A DNA stretch of 64,000 nt from an uncultured bacterium (lineage in GTDB: Bacteria; Bacillota; Clostridia; Oscillospirales; Ruminococcaceae). Of this stretch, positions 1 to 9,442 are shown piece by piece (the stretch's first letter is position 1; each line of letters begins with the position of its first letter). A program made the position numbers and the translations under genes. Below the pieces are notes generated by a model. That model was not told where the DNA came from and did no database searches. It was given only the letters and a program-made list of their open reading frames with translations. The stretch is from contig CAJMSD010000004.1 of assembly GCA_905215965.1 (NCBI GenBank), positions 1-64,000 on the forward strand, read 5' to 3'.

Positions 1-361
<361 letters not shown>

Positions 362-510
362 AGTTGTATATCAAGAACCTTTCGATTCGTTGAAATCAAT
401 CCTGTTCATAACGCTTGCGTTATTACTGCGATTTTTTAGTCTTTTCTGACTTCTTAATTTCCCTTACTTCTTCTCATAAGGAATTTCAAGGGTCGTGTTC
501 TTTTCTTTTC

Positions 511-531
511 TTGCATTGTTCAATTTTCAAG
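511..531 (-). promoter_or_regulatory. rrn leader boxA-like element
   Basis: Read leftward, the 16S leader contains CTTGAAAATTGAACAATG. This resembles the TTGAAAACTGAA leader motif common upstream of Firmicute rRNA genes, where boxA-type sites recruit Nus antitermination factors. The assignment rests on motif resemblance and position only. Confidence 0.4.
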
Positions 532-583
532 ATGCTGCTTACCTCACTGCTTCTCTTGGTTCCCCTCAATCGACAGCCTGTTT

Positions 584-612
584 ATTATATCACTTTCTTT
601 CGGTCTTGTCAA
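584..612 (-). promoter_or_regulatory. rRNA operon promoter, proximal
   Basis: Leftward TTGACA (607-612), a 17-base spacer and TATAAT (584-589), about 220 bases upstream of 16S. Both hexamers are perfect. The stretch from the -10 onward (TGATATAATAAACA) is repeated in the distal promoter. Confidence 0.85.
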
Positions 613-680
613 GCCTTTTTTTCAAAAAACTTTTTTGCCGCTTTTCTGTGATCCCGCCGCCCTCTCGTGACGACTTGTTT

Positions 681-709
681 ATTATATCATCTTTGTCCTT
701 TTTTGTCAA
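681..709 (-). promoter_or_regulatory. rRNA operon promoter, distal
   Basis: Leftward TTGACA (704-709), 17 bases, TATAAT (681-686), exactly 97 bases upstream of the proximal promoter. Tandem strong promoters are usual for rRNA operons. Confidence 0.85.
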
Positions 710-712
710 GTA

Positions 713-997
713 GTGATAACTAACAATGTTGATTCCGATTTTTGTCAAAAATATGTGCATTTAGTCTTGATACAGAATATCAATGCTTATAATTATTTTT
801 AATATACATTAAATATGCTTTAGCAATCCCCTAAAAATCACAACTTATATTCATTTTTTACTAAGAAAATCCCGAAATTCTTACCGCATTGTTATAATTC
901 AAAAAGCTATTTCAATGCGCAAATTTTCAATTTAATTAGTTAAAATAAAATTATATGTAAATTTTAGCGAAAATCCCTTTTCTTTCTCTTGAATTTA
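713..997. other. AT-rich spacer without a gene
   Basis: Very AT-rich intergenic DNA between the leftward rRNA promoters and the rightward mutase gene. No supported open reading frame, RNA or repeat was seen here. It may include upstream (UP-like) promoter sequence for the rRNA promoters. Confidence 0.5.
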
Positions 998-1006
998 TGA
1001 TATAAT
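998..1006 (+). promoter_or_regulatory. Extended -10 promoter of the phosphohexomutase gene
   Basis: TGATATAAT gives a perfect TATAAT (1001-1006) with a TGn extension. The -35 region is poor. A strong AGGAGG ribosome binding site follows at 1024-1029. Confidence 0.55.
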
Positions 1007-1036
1007 AAATTATATTTTCGTTTAGGAGGATTTGTT

Positions 1037-2752
1037 ATGACAGAAAATGAACTCTATCGTCTTTGGTGTGATAATGCCGTTGATGACGCAGATTTACAGT
1101 CAGAACTTAATAATATCAAAAACGATGCTGACGCTATAAACGACAGATTTTATCGTGACCTTGAGTTTGGTACAGGCGGTCTCAGAGGTGTTATCGGCGC
1201 CGGTACAAACCGTATGAACATTTATACTGTTCGCCGCGCAACCCAGGGCTTTGCCGATTATCTCAATCAGGAATATCAGGATCCAAGCGTTGCCGTTTCA
1301 TATGACAGCCGTATTAAATCCGACGTTTTCGCTAAGGCTGCTGCCGAGGTGCTCGCTGCAAACGGTATCAAGGTACATATTTACTCTGAGCTTATGCCGA
1401 CGCCAATGCTCTCTTATGCTGTAAGATGCCTCAATTGTCAGGGCGGTATTATGATAACAGCAAGCCACAATCCTGCAAAATATAACGGTTATAAGGTTTA
1501 CGGAGACGATGGCTGCCAGATTACTCTCAGAGGAGCTGAAATAATTCTTGAGAAAATCAACTCGCTTGACATTTTCAAAGATGTGAAAACAAGTTCATTT
1601 GAAAAAGAGCTTGCCAACGGTACTATTTCATATATAACTCAGGACGTCATCGATAGTTACTACGACTGCGTTCTTGCTCAGGGAATCAACACCGATCTCT
1701 GCGCTTCAAGTGGACTTAAAGTCGTTTATACTCCGCTCAACGGCACAGGTAATAAGCCTGTACGCCATATTCTTTCAGCTATCGGCATAACCGACGTTAC
1801 CGTTGTTCCTGAACAGGAAATGCCCGACGGCAACTTCACTACCTGCCCCTACCCGAATCCCGAAATTCGTGAAGCTCTTGAGCTTGGTCTGAAGAAATGC
1901 GCTGAGGTCAAGCCTGATCTCCTTCTTGCTACCGATCCTGACTGCGACCGTGTCGGAATTGCTGTTCCCGACGGCGACGGTTACGCTCTTTTCAGCGGCA
2001 ATGAAGTTGGCGCAATGCTCCTTGAATACATCGCAAATCAGCGCATTGAAAAAAGAACAATGCCCAAAAATCCTGTTGCCGTAAAGACTATCGTTACTAC
2101 CGATATCGTCAATGCTATCGGCAAGGAGTACGGTATCGAGATAATCAACGTGCTGACCGGCTTTAAATTTATCGGCGAGCAAATCGGCTTCCTTGAAGCA
2201 AAGGGTGAAGAAAATCGTTATATCTTCGGATTTGAAGAGAGCTACGGATATCTCTCTGGCGGCTATGTACGCGACAAGGACGCTGTAAACGCTTCGATGC
2301 TTATTTGCGAAATGGCTGCTTACTACCGCACAAAGGGCATCTCGCTCATTCAGGCAAGAGAGAATATGTATAAGAAATACGGAGTTTTCTATCAGACTCT
2401 TTACAGCTTCACATTTGAAGGCGCAAGCGGCATGAAAAAGATGGACGAGATCATGACAAATCTCAGAAATGATCCTCCTACTGAAATTGCAGGACTTAAA
2501 GTTATCGGTTTTGACGATTACAAGGTCGGAGTTTCCAAAAACCTGCTGACGGGAGCGCAGACCGAGATCACGCTTCCTAAGTCCAACGTTCTTGCTTTCT
2601 TCCTTGAAAGCGATTCCAAGGTGATCGTTCGTCCTTCGGGTACTGAGCCTAAGATCAAGACTTATCTGACGGCTAAGCAGGATACTCACGAAGAAGCTTT
2701 CGCGCTTGAAAAGAAGCTTGCAGACGATTTCTCCAAGTATTTTACCGAATAA
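1037..2752 (+). CDS. Phospho-sugar mutase (phosphoglucomutase/phosphomannomutase, PgcA-like)
   Basis: 571-residue alpha-D-phosphohexomutase, expected to interconvert hexose 1- and 6-phosphates in the cytoplasm for glycogen, cell-wall and nucleotide-sugar synthesis. All four family signatures are visible: the phosphoserine loop TASHNPAKYNGYK near residue 144, the metal loop ATDPDCDR near 301, the sugar-specificity loop FGFEESYGY near 400, and the phosphate-binding RPSGTEPK near 536. Length is typical of the long Firmicute PgcA/ManB type. ATG at 1037 follows AGGAGG by 7 bases. The glucose versus mannose preference cannot be told from sequence. It is monocistronic between the rRNA operon and rpmE. 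Confidence 0.93.
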   Translation: MTENELYRLWCDNAVDDADLQSELNNIKNDADAINDRFYRDLEFGTGGLRGVIGAGTNRMNIYTVRRATQGFADYLNQEYQDPSVAVSYDSRIKSDVFAKAAAEVLAANGIKVHIYSELMPTPMLSYAVRCLNCQGGIMITASHNPAKYNGYKVYGDDGCQITLRGAEIILEKINSLDIFKDVKTSSFEKELANGTISYITQDVIDSYYDCVLAQGINTDLCASSGLKVVYTPLNGTGNKPVRHILSAIGITDVTVVPEQEMPDGNFTTCPYPNPEIREALELGLKKCAEVKPDLLLATDPDCDRVGIAVPDGDGYALFSGNEVGAMLLEYIANQRIEKRTMPKNPVAVKTIVTTDIVNAIGKEYGIEIINVLTGFKFIGEQIGFLEAKGEENRYIFGFEESYGYLSGGYVRDKDAVNASMLICEMAAYYRTKGISLIQARENMYKKYGVFYQTLYSFTFEGASGMKKMDEIMTNLRNDPPTEIAGLKVIGFDDYKVGVSKNLLTGAQTEITLPKSNVLAFFLESDSKVIVRPSGTEPKIKTYLTAKQDTHEEAFALEKKLADDFSKYFTE

Positions 2753-2841
2753 AACAAAACGGATATATTTTCTTTTCTTGTCTTGTCGATATTGATAGAT
2801 TCACTTGTGATTCAATGCTTTTTATTGTTAGAATTTAACTA

Positions 2842-2870
2842 TTGACAGCTTTGAATAACTGTGATATAAT
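2842..2870 (+). promoter_or_regulatory. rpmE promoter
   Basis: TTGACA (2842-2847), 17 bases, TATAAT (2865-2870) with a TGA extension. It lies about 90 bases before the L31 start codon, as expected of a strong ribosomal-protein promoter. Confidence 0.85.
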
Positions 2871-2962
2871 TAATCAGTCAATGTATAACATAAGTACTAC
2901 TGTCTAAGGTATCTGATGGGCTACTACAGTTTACAAATAGTATTCTGAAAGAGGTGACAATC

Positions 2963-3166
2963 ATGAAAGAGGGTATCCATCCTAATTTTGTAAAGACTAC
3001 AATTACCTGCCACTGCGGCAACGTTATTGAGACCATGTCTACAAAAGAAAACATCAAGGTTGAAATCTGCTCAAAGTGCCATCCGTTTTATACCGGAAAG
3101 CAGAAGCTTGTTGATACAGGCGGACGTGTTGACAGATTCAAAAAGCGTTTCAATTTGGACAAGTAA
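2963..3166 (+). CDS. rpmE: 50S ribosomal protein L31
   Basis: 67-residue large-subunit protein. It begins MKEGIHPNF, the conserved L31 N-terminus, and carries the zinc-binding cysteines (CHCGN near residue 16 and CSKCHPFY near 35), so it is the C+ (zinc) form rather than the zinc-independent paralogue. ATG at 2963 is preferred to the in-frame GTG at 2954, because that GTG lies inside the AAAGAGGTGA ribosome binding site. A terminator follows directly. Confidence 0.95.
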   Translation: MKEGIHPNFVKTTITCHCGNVIETMSTKENIKVEICSKCHPFYTGKQKLVDTGGRVDRFKKRFNLDK

Positions 3167-3173
3167 TTACATC

Positions 3174-3198
3174 AAGCCGGTCTATGACCGGCTTTTTA
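3174..3198 (+). terminator. Rho-independent terminator after rpmE
   Basis: Perfect 9-bp stem AAGCCGGTC / GACCGGCTT with a TAT loop, followed by TTTA. It closes the single-gene rpmE unit just before the YigZ ribosome binding site. Confidence 0.8.
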
Positions 3199-3220
3199 CT
3201 TCTCTGAAAGGTGGAAATTT

Positions 3221-3850
3221 ATGAATTACTGTACTGTTTCTGCCCCTGCCGAAGCCTCGTTTATAGAAAAACGATCGGAATTTATAGGATATATCGCTCC
3301 CGTAAAAACCAACGAAGAGGCTGTTGACTTTATTAATTCTATCCGCGCGCGTCACCGCAAGGCAAAACACAATGTTTATGCATATATTCTGCGCAATGAC
3401 AATATTTCCCGTTATTCCGACGACGGCGAACCGCAGGGAACTGCCGGAATGCCCGTTTTCGACGTATTGCAGAAAAAAGGTCTTACAAACGTCTGTATTG
3501 TCGTTACCCGTTACTTCGGAGGTATCCTTCTCGGCGGCGGCGGCCTCGTCAGAGCCTATTCCCATGCAGCTTCCCTTGCCTGCGACGCTGCACGTATAAT
3601 GAATATGTGCGAATGCCACAGGCTTTCTATCGAAACCGACTACGGTATGTACGGCAAAATTTCCTATCTGCTGCCTGCATACCAAACGATAACCTCCTAT
3701 TCGGATTTCGGAAGCAGCGTTAAGCTTGAGATCCTTGTCCTTTCGGAAAAGCTTAATCCTCTTATTTCCGAGCTTACGGAAATAACCAACGGTTCTGTCA
3801 TAATTGAGGACTGCGGAGAACTTTTTTACGATTTTTCTTCGGTGAAATAA
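3221..3850 (+). CDS. yigZ: YigZ/IMPACT family protein
   Basis: 209-residue member of the UPF0029/IMPACT family. The N-terminal domain has the family core: FIGYIAPVKT, the HRKAKHNVYAY block, the SDDGEPQGTAGMP block and the glycine-rich YFGGILLGGGGLVRAY. The C-terminal part (about 140-209) fits the smaller second domain of bacterial YigZ. The cellular role of bacterial YigZ is poorly defined; links to translation are inferred from eukaryotic IMPACT. The start is supported by GAAAGGTGG just upstream. Confidence 0.92.
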   Translation: MNYCTVSAPAEASFIEKRSEFIGYIAPVKTNEEAVDFINSIRARHRKAKHNVYAYILRNDNISRYSDDGEPQGTAGMPVFDVLQKKGLTNVCIVVTRYFGGILLGGGGLVRAYSHAASLACDAARIMNMCECHRLSIETDYGMYGKISYLLPAYQTITSYSDFGSSVKLEILVLSEKLNPLISELTEITNGSVIIEDCGELFYDFSSVK

Positions 3851-3927
3851 TTTTTCTGAAAAATTTAAAGGGTTTTTGAGTTTTTTAAAGTATATGTATT
3901 ATAAAGCTATTTTTGCGAGGTGATATA

Positions 3928-4926
3928 ATGACTGTCCGTGAACAGACCGAAATTACGGAAATGGGTATTTTAAGCAAGTTCGCCTGTACAAGCGTCAGCG
4001 AAAGCGGTACAAAACGCCGTATTTATGAGGATAAATGTCCCTACCGCACATCGTTTCAGCGTGACCGCGACAGGATCCTGCACTGCAATGCCTTTCGCCG
4101 CCTGAAAAGAAAAACTCAAGTATTTCTTTCTCCTGTCGGAGATCATTACAGAACGCGCCTGACTCACACTCTTGAAGTATCCCAGATCGCGCGTACAATT
4201 TCAAGAGGTCTGCGGCTTAACGAAGATCTTACCGAAGCTATCGCTTTGGGTCACGATCTCGGTCATTCGCCTTTCGGACACTGCGGCGAAGCTATTCTGA
4301 ATGAGATATGTCCCTACGGCTTCAAGCATTATCTGCAAAGCGTCCGTGTTGTCGATTACATTGAAAAGGAAGGGCGAGGTCTTAATCTGACATTTGCCGT
4401 CAAAAACGGTATTGCCTGTCATACAAACGCGGTCGCGGCGACAAGAGAGGGCAATGTGGTAAGGCTCGCGGACACTATCGCCTACATAAATCACGATATA
4501 GAAGACTCAATACGCGCAGGAATTCTCAAACCTGCCGATCTGCCCTATGACTGCGTTAAAATTCTCGGAAAAAGCAAGACTCAGCGTATTACAGCGCTTA
4601 TTGCTTCGGTTATAGAACACGGTGCGGTTCTCGATGTCGACTTTACTCCGCCCGTAAGAAAGGCTCACGATGAACTGAAAAAGTTTATGTTTGCCAGCGT
4701 TTACACAAATCCTGCCGCTAAGCTTGAAGAAAGCAAGGCTGTCGGGATCGTGGAAAAGCTGTATGCCTATTTTATCGATAATCCGGGCAAGCTTCCGGAC
4801 GACTACCGCGAGATCATGAAAAAATTCGACGCCGACCGCGCAGTCTGCGACTATATTTCCGGTATGAGCGACTCTTACGCCGTTGACCTTTATACGGAAC
4901 TGTTTGTGCCTAAATTCTGGAAATAA
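3928..4926 (+). CDS. dgt: Deoxyguanosinetriphosphate triphosphohydrolase-like HD protein
   Basis: 332-residue HD-domain protein of the dGTPase type. Members split dNTPs into deoxynucleoside and triphosphate. Visible motifs are the RRLKRKTQVF block near residue 53, TRLTHTLEVSQIART carrying the first metal histidine, the HD pair in ALGHDLGHSPFGHCGE near 110, and a later HDIED. ATG at 3928 follows GCGAGGTGAT; the in-frame TTG at 3913 lies upstream of this site. The order dgt-dnaG-rpoD is conserved in Firmicutes, which supports the call and suggests one transcript. Confidence 0.92.
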   Translation: MTVREQTEITEMGILSKFACTSVSESGTKRRIYEDKCPYRTSFQRDRDRILHCNAFRRLKRKTQVFLSPVGDHYRTRLTHTLEVSQIARTISRGLRLNEDLTEAIALGHDLGHSPFGHCGEAILNEICPYGFKHYLQSVRVVDYIEKEGRGLNLTFAVKNGIACHTNAVAATREGNVVRLADTIAYINHDIEDSIRAGILKPADLPYDCVKILGKSKTQRITALIASVIEHGAVLDVDFTPPVRKAHDELKKFMFASVYTNPAAKLEESKAVGIVEKLYAYFIDNPGKLPDDYREIMKKFDADRAVCDYISGMSDSYAVDLYTELFVPKFWK

Positions 4927-4940
4927 CGGAGGTGAATATT

Positions 4941-6698
4941 TTGCTTCGCAATGATGAATTCCTGTATCAGCTCAGAAATGCCAATTCTATTGAGACCGTA
5001 ATGGGTTCTTATGTTAACCTTATCAGGCGAGGCAGAAATTACGTCTGCTCATGTCCCTTCCATTCGGAGAAAACTCCGTCGTGCACCATTTTTACGGATA
5101 CGCAAAGCTTCTATTGCTTCGGCTGCGGTGCAGGCGGCGATGTTATTACCTTTATCATGAAAATTGAAAATCTTGACTTCTCCGAAGCAATAAAGCTGCT
5201 CGCACAGCGTTCCGGAATAGAAATTCCGCGTGATAACGATGCCGACAGCCGATTCGCTCAGCGCAAAACGCGTATCTACGAAATGAATCGGCTTGCTGCC
5301 AATTTCTTTTATTTGAATCTCATAAAGGGCAGCGATAAATCCGGTCTGCAATATTTTGCCGAAAGAAAGCTTTCTCCTGCGACCATAAAAAAGTACGGTC
5401 TTGGTTATGCCTCCGATTCTTGGGACAAGCTTTGCTCATACCTCAAATCAAAAGGCTACAGCGACGATGAGATCATTGACGCGTGGCTCGGAAGCAGATC
5501 ACGAAAAAATAACAACGTCTATGATATGTTCCGTAATCGAGTCATGTTCCCTATCGTCGATCTGCGCGGAAATATCATCGGATTCGGAGGAAGAGTTCTC
5601 GACGGCTCTCAGCCTAAATACCTGAATACCGCTAAAACTCCCGTTTTCGACAAGGGAAACAATTTGTTCTCGATGAATTTTGCAAAGAATGCCGATACAA
5701 AGCGCCTGATCCTCTGCGAGGGATATATGGATGTTATTGCCGTGAATCAGGCTGGTTTTGAAAATGTCGTTGCAACTCTCGGAACGGCGATAACTCCGGA
5801 GCAAGCAAGACTTATCAGCCATTATGCCGAAGAGGTGGTTATAGCCTACGACAGCGACGGCGCAGGTCAGAAGGCTACTCAAAAGGCTATTAACCATTTT
5901 GCCGATGTTGGAGTTCGAACAAAGATCATACATATGGAGGGTGCTAAAGATCCGGACGAATACATAAAAAAATTCGGAGCAGTTCGCTTTCGTATGCTCA
6001 TCGACAGCTCCTTTGACGCTACCGACTTTATGCTTGACAAGTGCGAGGACGGACTTGACCTGAATACGGAGATCGGACGTGTAGAGCTGCTTAAACGAGC
6101 TTCAAAGGTGCTTGCAGGCATTGAATCGCCGCTGGAACGCGAGGTATATATTTCCCGAACTTCAAAAAAATGCGATATTCCCGTTCAGGTGCTGAAAACG
6201 CATATCGACGAGCTGCTCAGGAAATCAAGCAGCACGGAAAAGAAAAAGGAGTGGCGCAGTATCAAAGCTTCCGCTGCATTTGTCAAGGACAATATCAATC
6301 CCGACGCCGACCGCCACAGAAAAGAAGCGCGTGCAGAGGAAAATATAATCTGCTATCTTCTGAATCACCCGGAGGACTTTGACAAGATCAGCCAAACTGC
6401 TCCAGTGGAAATTTTTGTGACATCATTTTACAAAAAAGTATACTCGGCTTTGTTGGAAAGAATGAAAAACTGCGAAAAATTTACGTTTTCTTTGCTTGCC
6501 GATGAGTTTTCTGCCGAAGAAATGGGCAAAATATCAGGTATAGCGGCAAGAAACCGCGAATTTGACATAAATTACAAGGTTTTCAATGACTGCGCAAATG
6601 TCCTTAAAAAAATCGATCATAAAACTCCTGCCGCAGACGGCGATATCAGCAACGATGATCTGCTCAGTCTCTTCAAATCTAAAAATAAAAGCCTTTAG
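4941..6698 (+). CDS. dnaG: DNA primase
   Basis: 585-residue primase that makes RNA primers at replication forks together with the replicative helicase. The N-terminal CHC2 zinc finger is clear (CPFH near residue 39, then CFGCGAGGD near 60). The TOPRIM core contains LILCEGYMDV near 250 and the acidic AYDSDGAG near 300. The C-terminal part fits the helicase-binding domain. The start is taken as TTG at 4941, 6 bases after GGAGGTG; the upstream in-frame GTG at 4932 is part of that ribosome binding site. The gene lies 14 bases after dgt. Confidence 0.96.
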   Translation: MLRNDEFLYQLRNANSIETVMGSYVNLIRRGRNYVCSCPFHSEKTPSCTIFTDTQSFYCFGCGAGGDVITFIMKIENLDFSEAIKLLAQRSGIEIPRDNDADSRFAQRKTRIYEMNRLAANFFYLNLIKGSDKSGLQYFAERKLSPATIKKYGLGYASDSWDKLCSYLKSKGYSDDEIIDAWLGSRSRKNNNVYDMFRNRVMFPIVDLRGNIIGFGGRVLDGSQPKYLNTAKTPVFDKGNNLFSMNFAKNADTKRLILCEGYMDVIAVNQAGFENVVATLGTAITPEQARLISHYAEEVVIAYDSDGAGQKATQKAINHFADVGVRTKIIHMEGAKDPDEYIKKFGAVRFRMLIDSSFDATDFMLDKCEDGLDLNTEIGRVELLKRASKVLAGIESPLEREVYISRTSKKCDIPVQVLKTHIDELLRKSSSTEKKKEWRSIKASAAFVKDNINPDADRHRKEARAEENIICYLLNHPEDFDKISQTAPVEIFVTSFYKKVYSALLERMKNCEKFTFSLLADEFSAEEMGKISGIAARNREFDINYKVFNDCANVLKKIDHKTPAADGDISNDDLLSLFKSKNKSL

Positions 6699-6779
6699 CG
6701 GCGCAAAAAACGACTTGCTTTCAGGTCTCATATAAAAAGCATACATATATTTTCGGAAGTTCAATTCAGGAGGATTCAT

Positions 6780-7862
6780 ATGGAAAATAAAAAAACTACA
6801 ATCGAAGCCCTTATGGAACAGGGGAAATCAACAGGAAAGCTCACTACAAAGGAAATCACCGACGCTCTTGAAGAACTTGATTTTGACGTCGATCAGCTTA
6901 ACTCGTTTTATGACAGCTGCGAAAATCTGAACATCGAGATCGTTGAGGATATGAACGTCGATACCGACCTGAAAATAGGTCTCGATTCTACCATGATCGA
7001 CGATCTTGAGCTTGCCCTTTCTACTGAGGGAATCGCTATTGACGACCCTGTAAAAATTTACCTAAAAGAGATCGGAAGAGTTCCTCTTCTTACTCCGGAA
7101 GAGGAAATCGAGCTTGCTCAGCGTATGACTACAGGAGATCCGTATGCAAGAAAAAGACTTTCCGAAGCAAATCTCCGACTTGTTGTAAGTATAGCAAAAA
7201 AATATGTAGGCAGAGGTATGCAGTTCCTTGACCTGATCCAGGAGGGAAATCTCGGCCTTATAAAGGCAGTCGAAAAATTCGACTATACAAAGGGATTTAA
7301 ATTCTCGACCTATGCTACATGGTGGATCCGTCAGGCTATTACCCGAGCTATTGCCGATCAGGCAAGAACCATACGCATTCCTGTTCACATGGTTGAAACA
7401 ATTACTAAAGTTAAAAAGGTATCAAGCCAGCTTCTTCACGAAAACGGTCACGATCCGAGTCCTGAGGATATTGCAGAAAAACTTGAAATGCCTGTTGAAA
7501 AAGTCCGCGAGATCATGCGTATCGCTCAGGATCCTGTTTCCCTTGAAACTCCTATAGGCGAGGAGGAAGACAGCCACCTCGGCGACTTTATCCCCGACGA
7601 CGACGCCCCGGCTCCTGCCGAAGCCGCATCTCATACTCTTCTCAAGGAGCAGCTGAATGAAGTTCTTGCAACTCTTACTGACAGAGAAGCCAAGGTGCTC
7701 AAGCTACGTTTCGGTCTTGAAGACGGCAAATCACGCACTCTTGAAGAAGTAGGACAGAGATTTGACGTTACCCGTGAGCGTATTCGCCAGATCGAAGCAA
7801 AGGCTCTCAGAAAGCTTCGCCATCCGAGCAGAAGCAAAAAAGTTAAGGATTTCCTCGACTAA
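6780..7862 (+). CDS. rpoD: RNA polymerase primary sigma factor
   Basis: 360-residue housekeeping sigma factor (SigA/RpoD). Region 1.1 occupies about residues 5-60. Region 1.2 starts near DPVKIYLKEIGRVPLLT, and region 2 includes the promoter-melting segment KFSTYATWWIRQAI near 178-191. Region 3 follows, and region 4.2 ends with VTRERIRQIEAKALRKLRHP. Length is normal for the Firmicute form. The AGGAGG ribosome binding site is at 6769-6774. The consensus promoters across the window match what this sigma factor would read. Confidence 0.97.
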   Translation: MENKKTTIEALMEQGKSTGKLTTKEITDALEELDFDVDQLNSFYDSCENLNIEIVEDMNVDTDLKIGLDSTMIDDLELALSTEGIAIDDPVKIYLKEIGRVPLLTPEEEIELAQRMTTGDPYARKRLSEANLRLVVSIAKKYVGRGMQFLDLIQEGNLGLIKAVEKFDYTKGFKFSTYATWWIRQAITRAIADQARTIRIPVHMVETITKVKKVSSQLLHENGHDPSPEDIAEKLEMPVEKVREIMRIAQDPVSLETPIGEEEDSHLGDFIPDDDAPAPAEAASHTLLKEQLNEVLATLTDREAKVLKLRFGLEDGKSRTLEEVGQRFDVTRERIRQIEAKALRKLRHPSRSKKVKDFLD

Positions 7863-7899
7863 CAGCTTGCGGATTCCTTATACATACTTTACAAAATTA

Positions 7900-7941
7900 A
7901 AATGCAGCGGAGCTTATACGTTCTGCTGCATTTGCTTTTAT
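7900..7941 (+). terminator. Terminator after rpoD
   Basis: Inverted repeat AAATGCAGC / GCTGCATTT, extended inward by weaker pairs (GGAGC with GTTCT), followed by TGCTTTTA. It ends the dgt-dnaG-rpoD unit. Confidence 0.65.
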
Positions 7942-7966
7942 ATAAGACTTGTTCTAAAAAAATTGC

Positions 7967-8003
7967 GGTGAATTTTCACCTCAGCCATTTTTATACATAT
8001 AAT
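7967..8003 (+). promoter_or_regulatory. Possible promoter and palindrome before the DUF3343 gene
   Basis: A perfect TATAAT lies at 7998-8003, and the inverted repeat GGTGAA-TT-TTCACC lies at 7967-7980, where the -35 would be. No good -35 hexamer is visible. The arrangement would suit a regulator-controlled promoter, but this is only inferred. Confidence 0.35.
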
Positions 8004-8071
8004 ATAAATGTGCCGGATATTAATGTATCAAGGCATATATTTCAGGGAGATTTCTCTGTAGGGGTGATATA

Positions 8072-8293
8072 ATGAAAACTTGCATTCTGGCTATGCCCTC
8101 TTACACCTATGCAATAAAAAGCGAAAAATTCCTGAAGTCAAGAGGGTATTCCTGTGAAATAAAAAGAAACGAAGACACTTCCGCTGCCGGCTGCGGTTAC
8201 TCGCTGCACATAAACGGCAGCTGCGATTCTGCAGCAGACTCACTTAAAAGCTATTCAATTCCGTTTACTGTCGTTCAAAACGGAGGTGAATAA
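8072..8293 (+). CDS. DUF3343 family protein (putative Se/S carrier-like)
   Basis: 73-residue protein resembling the DUF3343 family, small proteins often annotated as putative Se/S carriers and found beside cysteine desulfurase or selenocysteine-lyase-like enzymes. It has the family pattern of an early SYTYAIKSEKFLKSRG helix and a central cysteine in AAGCGYSLHI that could carry sulfur or selenium. Its stop is 2 bases before the next gene's start, and the next gene's ribosome binding site lies inside it. Translational coupling is likely. The function is inferred from context. Confidence 0.75.
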   Translation: MKTCILAMPSYTYAIKSEKFLKSRGYSCEIKRNEDTSAAGCGYSLHINGSCDSAADSLKSYSIPFTVVQNGGE

Positions 8294-8294
8294 T

Positions 8295-9434
8295 TTGCTT
8301 ATAAATTTCGATAACGCCGCAACAACTTATCCAAAGCCTGCCGAGGTAAAAAAAGCCATAAAATTTGCCGTTGAAAAATGCGGAGGAAATTCAGGACGCG
8401 GAGGTCATGAGCTTGCGGCAAGAACTTCAAAAGCTGTCTATGAAGCACGTGAAGCTGCCGCTGATTTTTTTGGCGCTGAAACTGAAAACACCGTATTTAC
8501 CTTAAACTGTACTCATGCTCTTAACTTAGCTGTACAAGGCGTTATGGCAAACGGAGGACATCTCATAATCAGCGACCTTGAACACAATTCCTCAGCCCGT
8601 CCCGCAGCAAAGCTCGCGCTTGACAAAAAGATCTCATTGTCTATAGCAAAGGTATCGGCTGACGACGATGAAACAGTTGAAAACTTTCGGCGGCTTATAT
8701 GCAGCGATACAAAGGCAATTGTCTGCACTATTGCAAGCAACGTAACAGGTCAGATACTTCCTTATAAAAGAATAGCAAAGCTTTGCAGCGATAACGATAT
8801 CTGCTTTATTGCCGACGGAGCTCAGGCTTGCGGCATAATTAACGTTAAAATGTCCGACGGCATAAATATTCTTTGTACTGCCGGGCATAAAGGACTTTAC
8901 GGAGCTGCCGGAACAGGTCTCCTGATCACAGACGGAAAATTTCCGATCGCTCCTATAATGCAGGGCGGCACTGGAAGCGCTTCGTCAAGTCTCAGGCAGC
9001 CTGACTTTCTGCCGGACAGTCTTGAAAACGGTACTCTGAATACTATCGGAGCCGTTTCTATAAAAGCAGGTATCGGATTTGTAAAACGTACCGGAGTTGA
9101 AAACATTTTCAGGCATGAGGATAAAATATGCCGCCGCTTTATAAAAGAGCTTTCGGCATCAAATAATATTATAATCTACCGCGATCCTCATTGCAGATAT
9201 GTACCAATAGTTTCTTTTAATATAAAGGGTATTCCGTCCGAAAAAACCGCTTCGATACTTGCGGACAACGGATACTGTCTGCGCGCCGGATATCACTGTG
9301 CCGCTCTTGCTCATGAAAAGCTTGGCACAGAAAACGGTACTGTCAGATTTGCTCCGTCGGTTTTCAGTCGGGAAGCAGACGCCGTCGCTCTTGCTAATAC
9401 AATTAAAAATATTACTGCGACAGAAAAATCATAA
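8295..9434 (+). CDS. Cysteine desulfurase-like class V aminotransferase
   Basis: 379-residue PLP enzyme of the SufS/CsdA/selenocysteine-lyase group. It opens with INFDNAATTYPKP. The SDLEHNSSARPA block matches the family HHEHHAN position, FIADGAQACG holds the PLP aspartate, and TAGHKGLYGAAGTG holds the Schiff-base lysine. A C-terminal cysteine in LRAGYHCAALAH fits the catalytic loop RxGxHCA. It probably takes sulfur or selenium from cysteine or selenocysteine and may hand it to the adjacent DUF3343 protein. TTG at 8295 is chosen because GGAGGTG lies 6 bases upstream; the in-frame GTG at 8286 is inside that site. Confidence 0.9.
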   Translation: MLINFDNAATTYPKPAEVKKAIKFAVEKCGGNSGRGGHELAARTSKAVYEAREAAADFFGAETENTVFTLNCTHALNLAVQGVMANGGHLIISDLEHNSSARPAAKLALDKKISLSIAKVSADDDETVENFRRLICSDTKAIVCTIASNVTGQILPYKRIAKLCSDNDICFIADGAQACGIINVKMSDGINILCTAGHKGLYGAAGTGLLITDGKFPIAPIMQGGTGSASSSLRQPDFLPDSLENGTLNTIGAVSIKAGIGFVKRTGVENIFRHEDKICRRFIKELSASNNIIIYRDPHCRYVPIVSFNIKGIPSEKTASILADNGYCLRAGYHCAALAHEKLGTENGTVRFAPSVFSREADAVALANTIKNITATEKS

Positions 9435-9442
9435 AAAAACTA

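Noticed and set aside
1775..2689. 304-codon open frame on the - strand
   Set aside because: It is a shadow of the phosphohexomutase gene, whose active-site motifs are all on the + strand; the - strand product has no recognisable domain.
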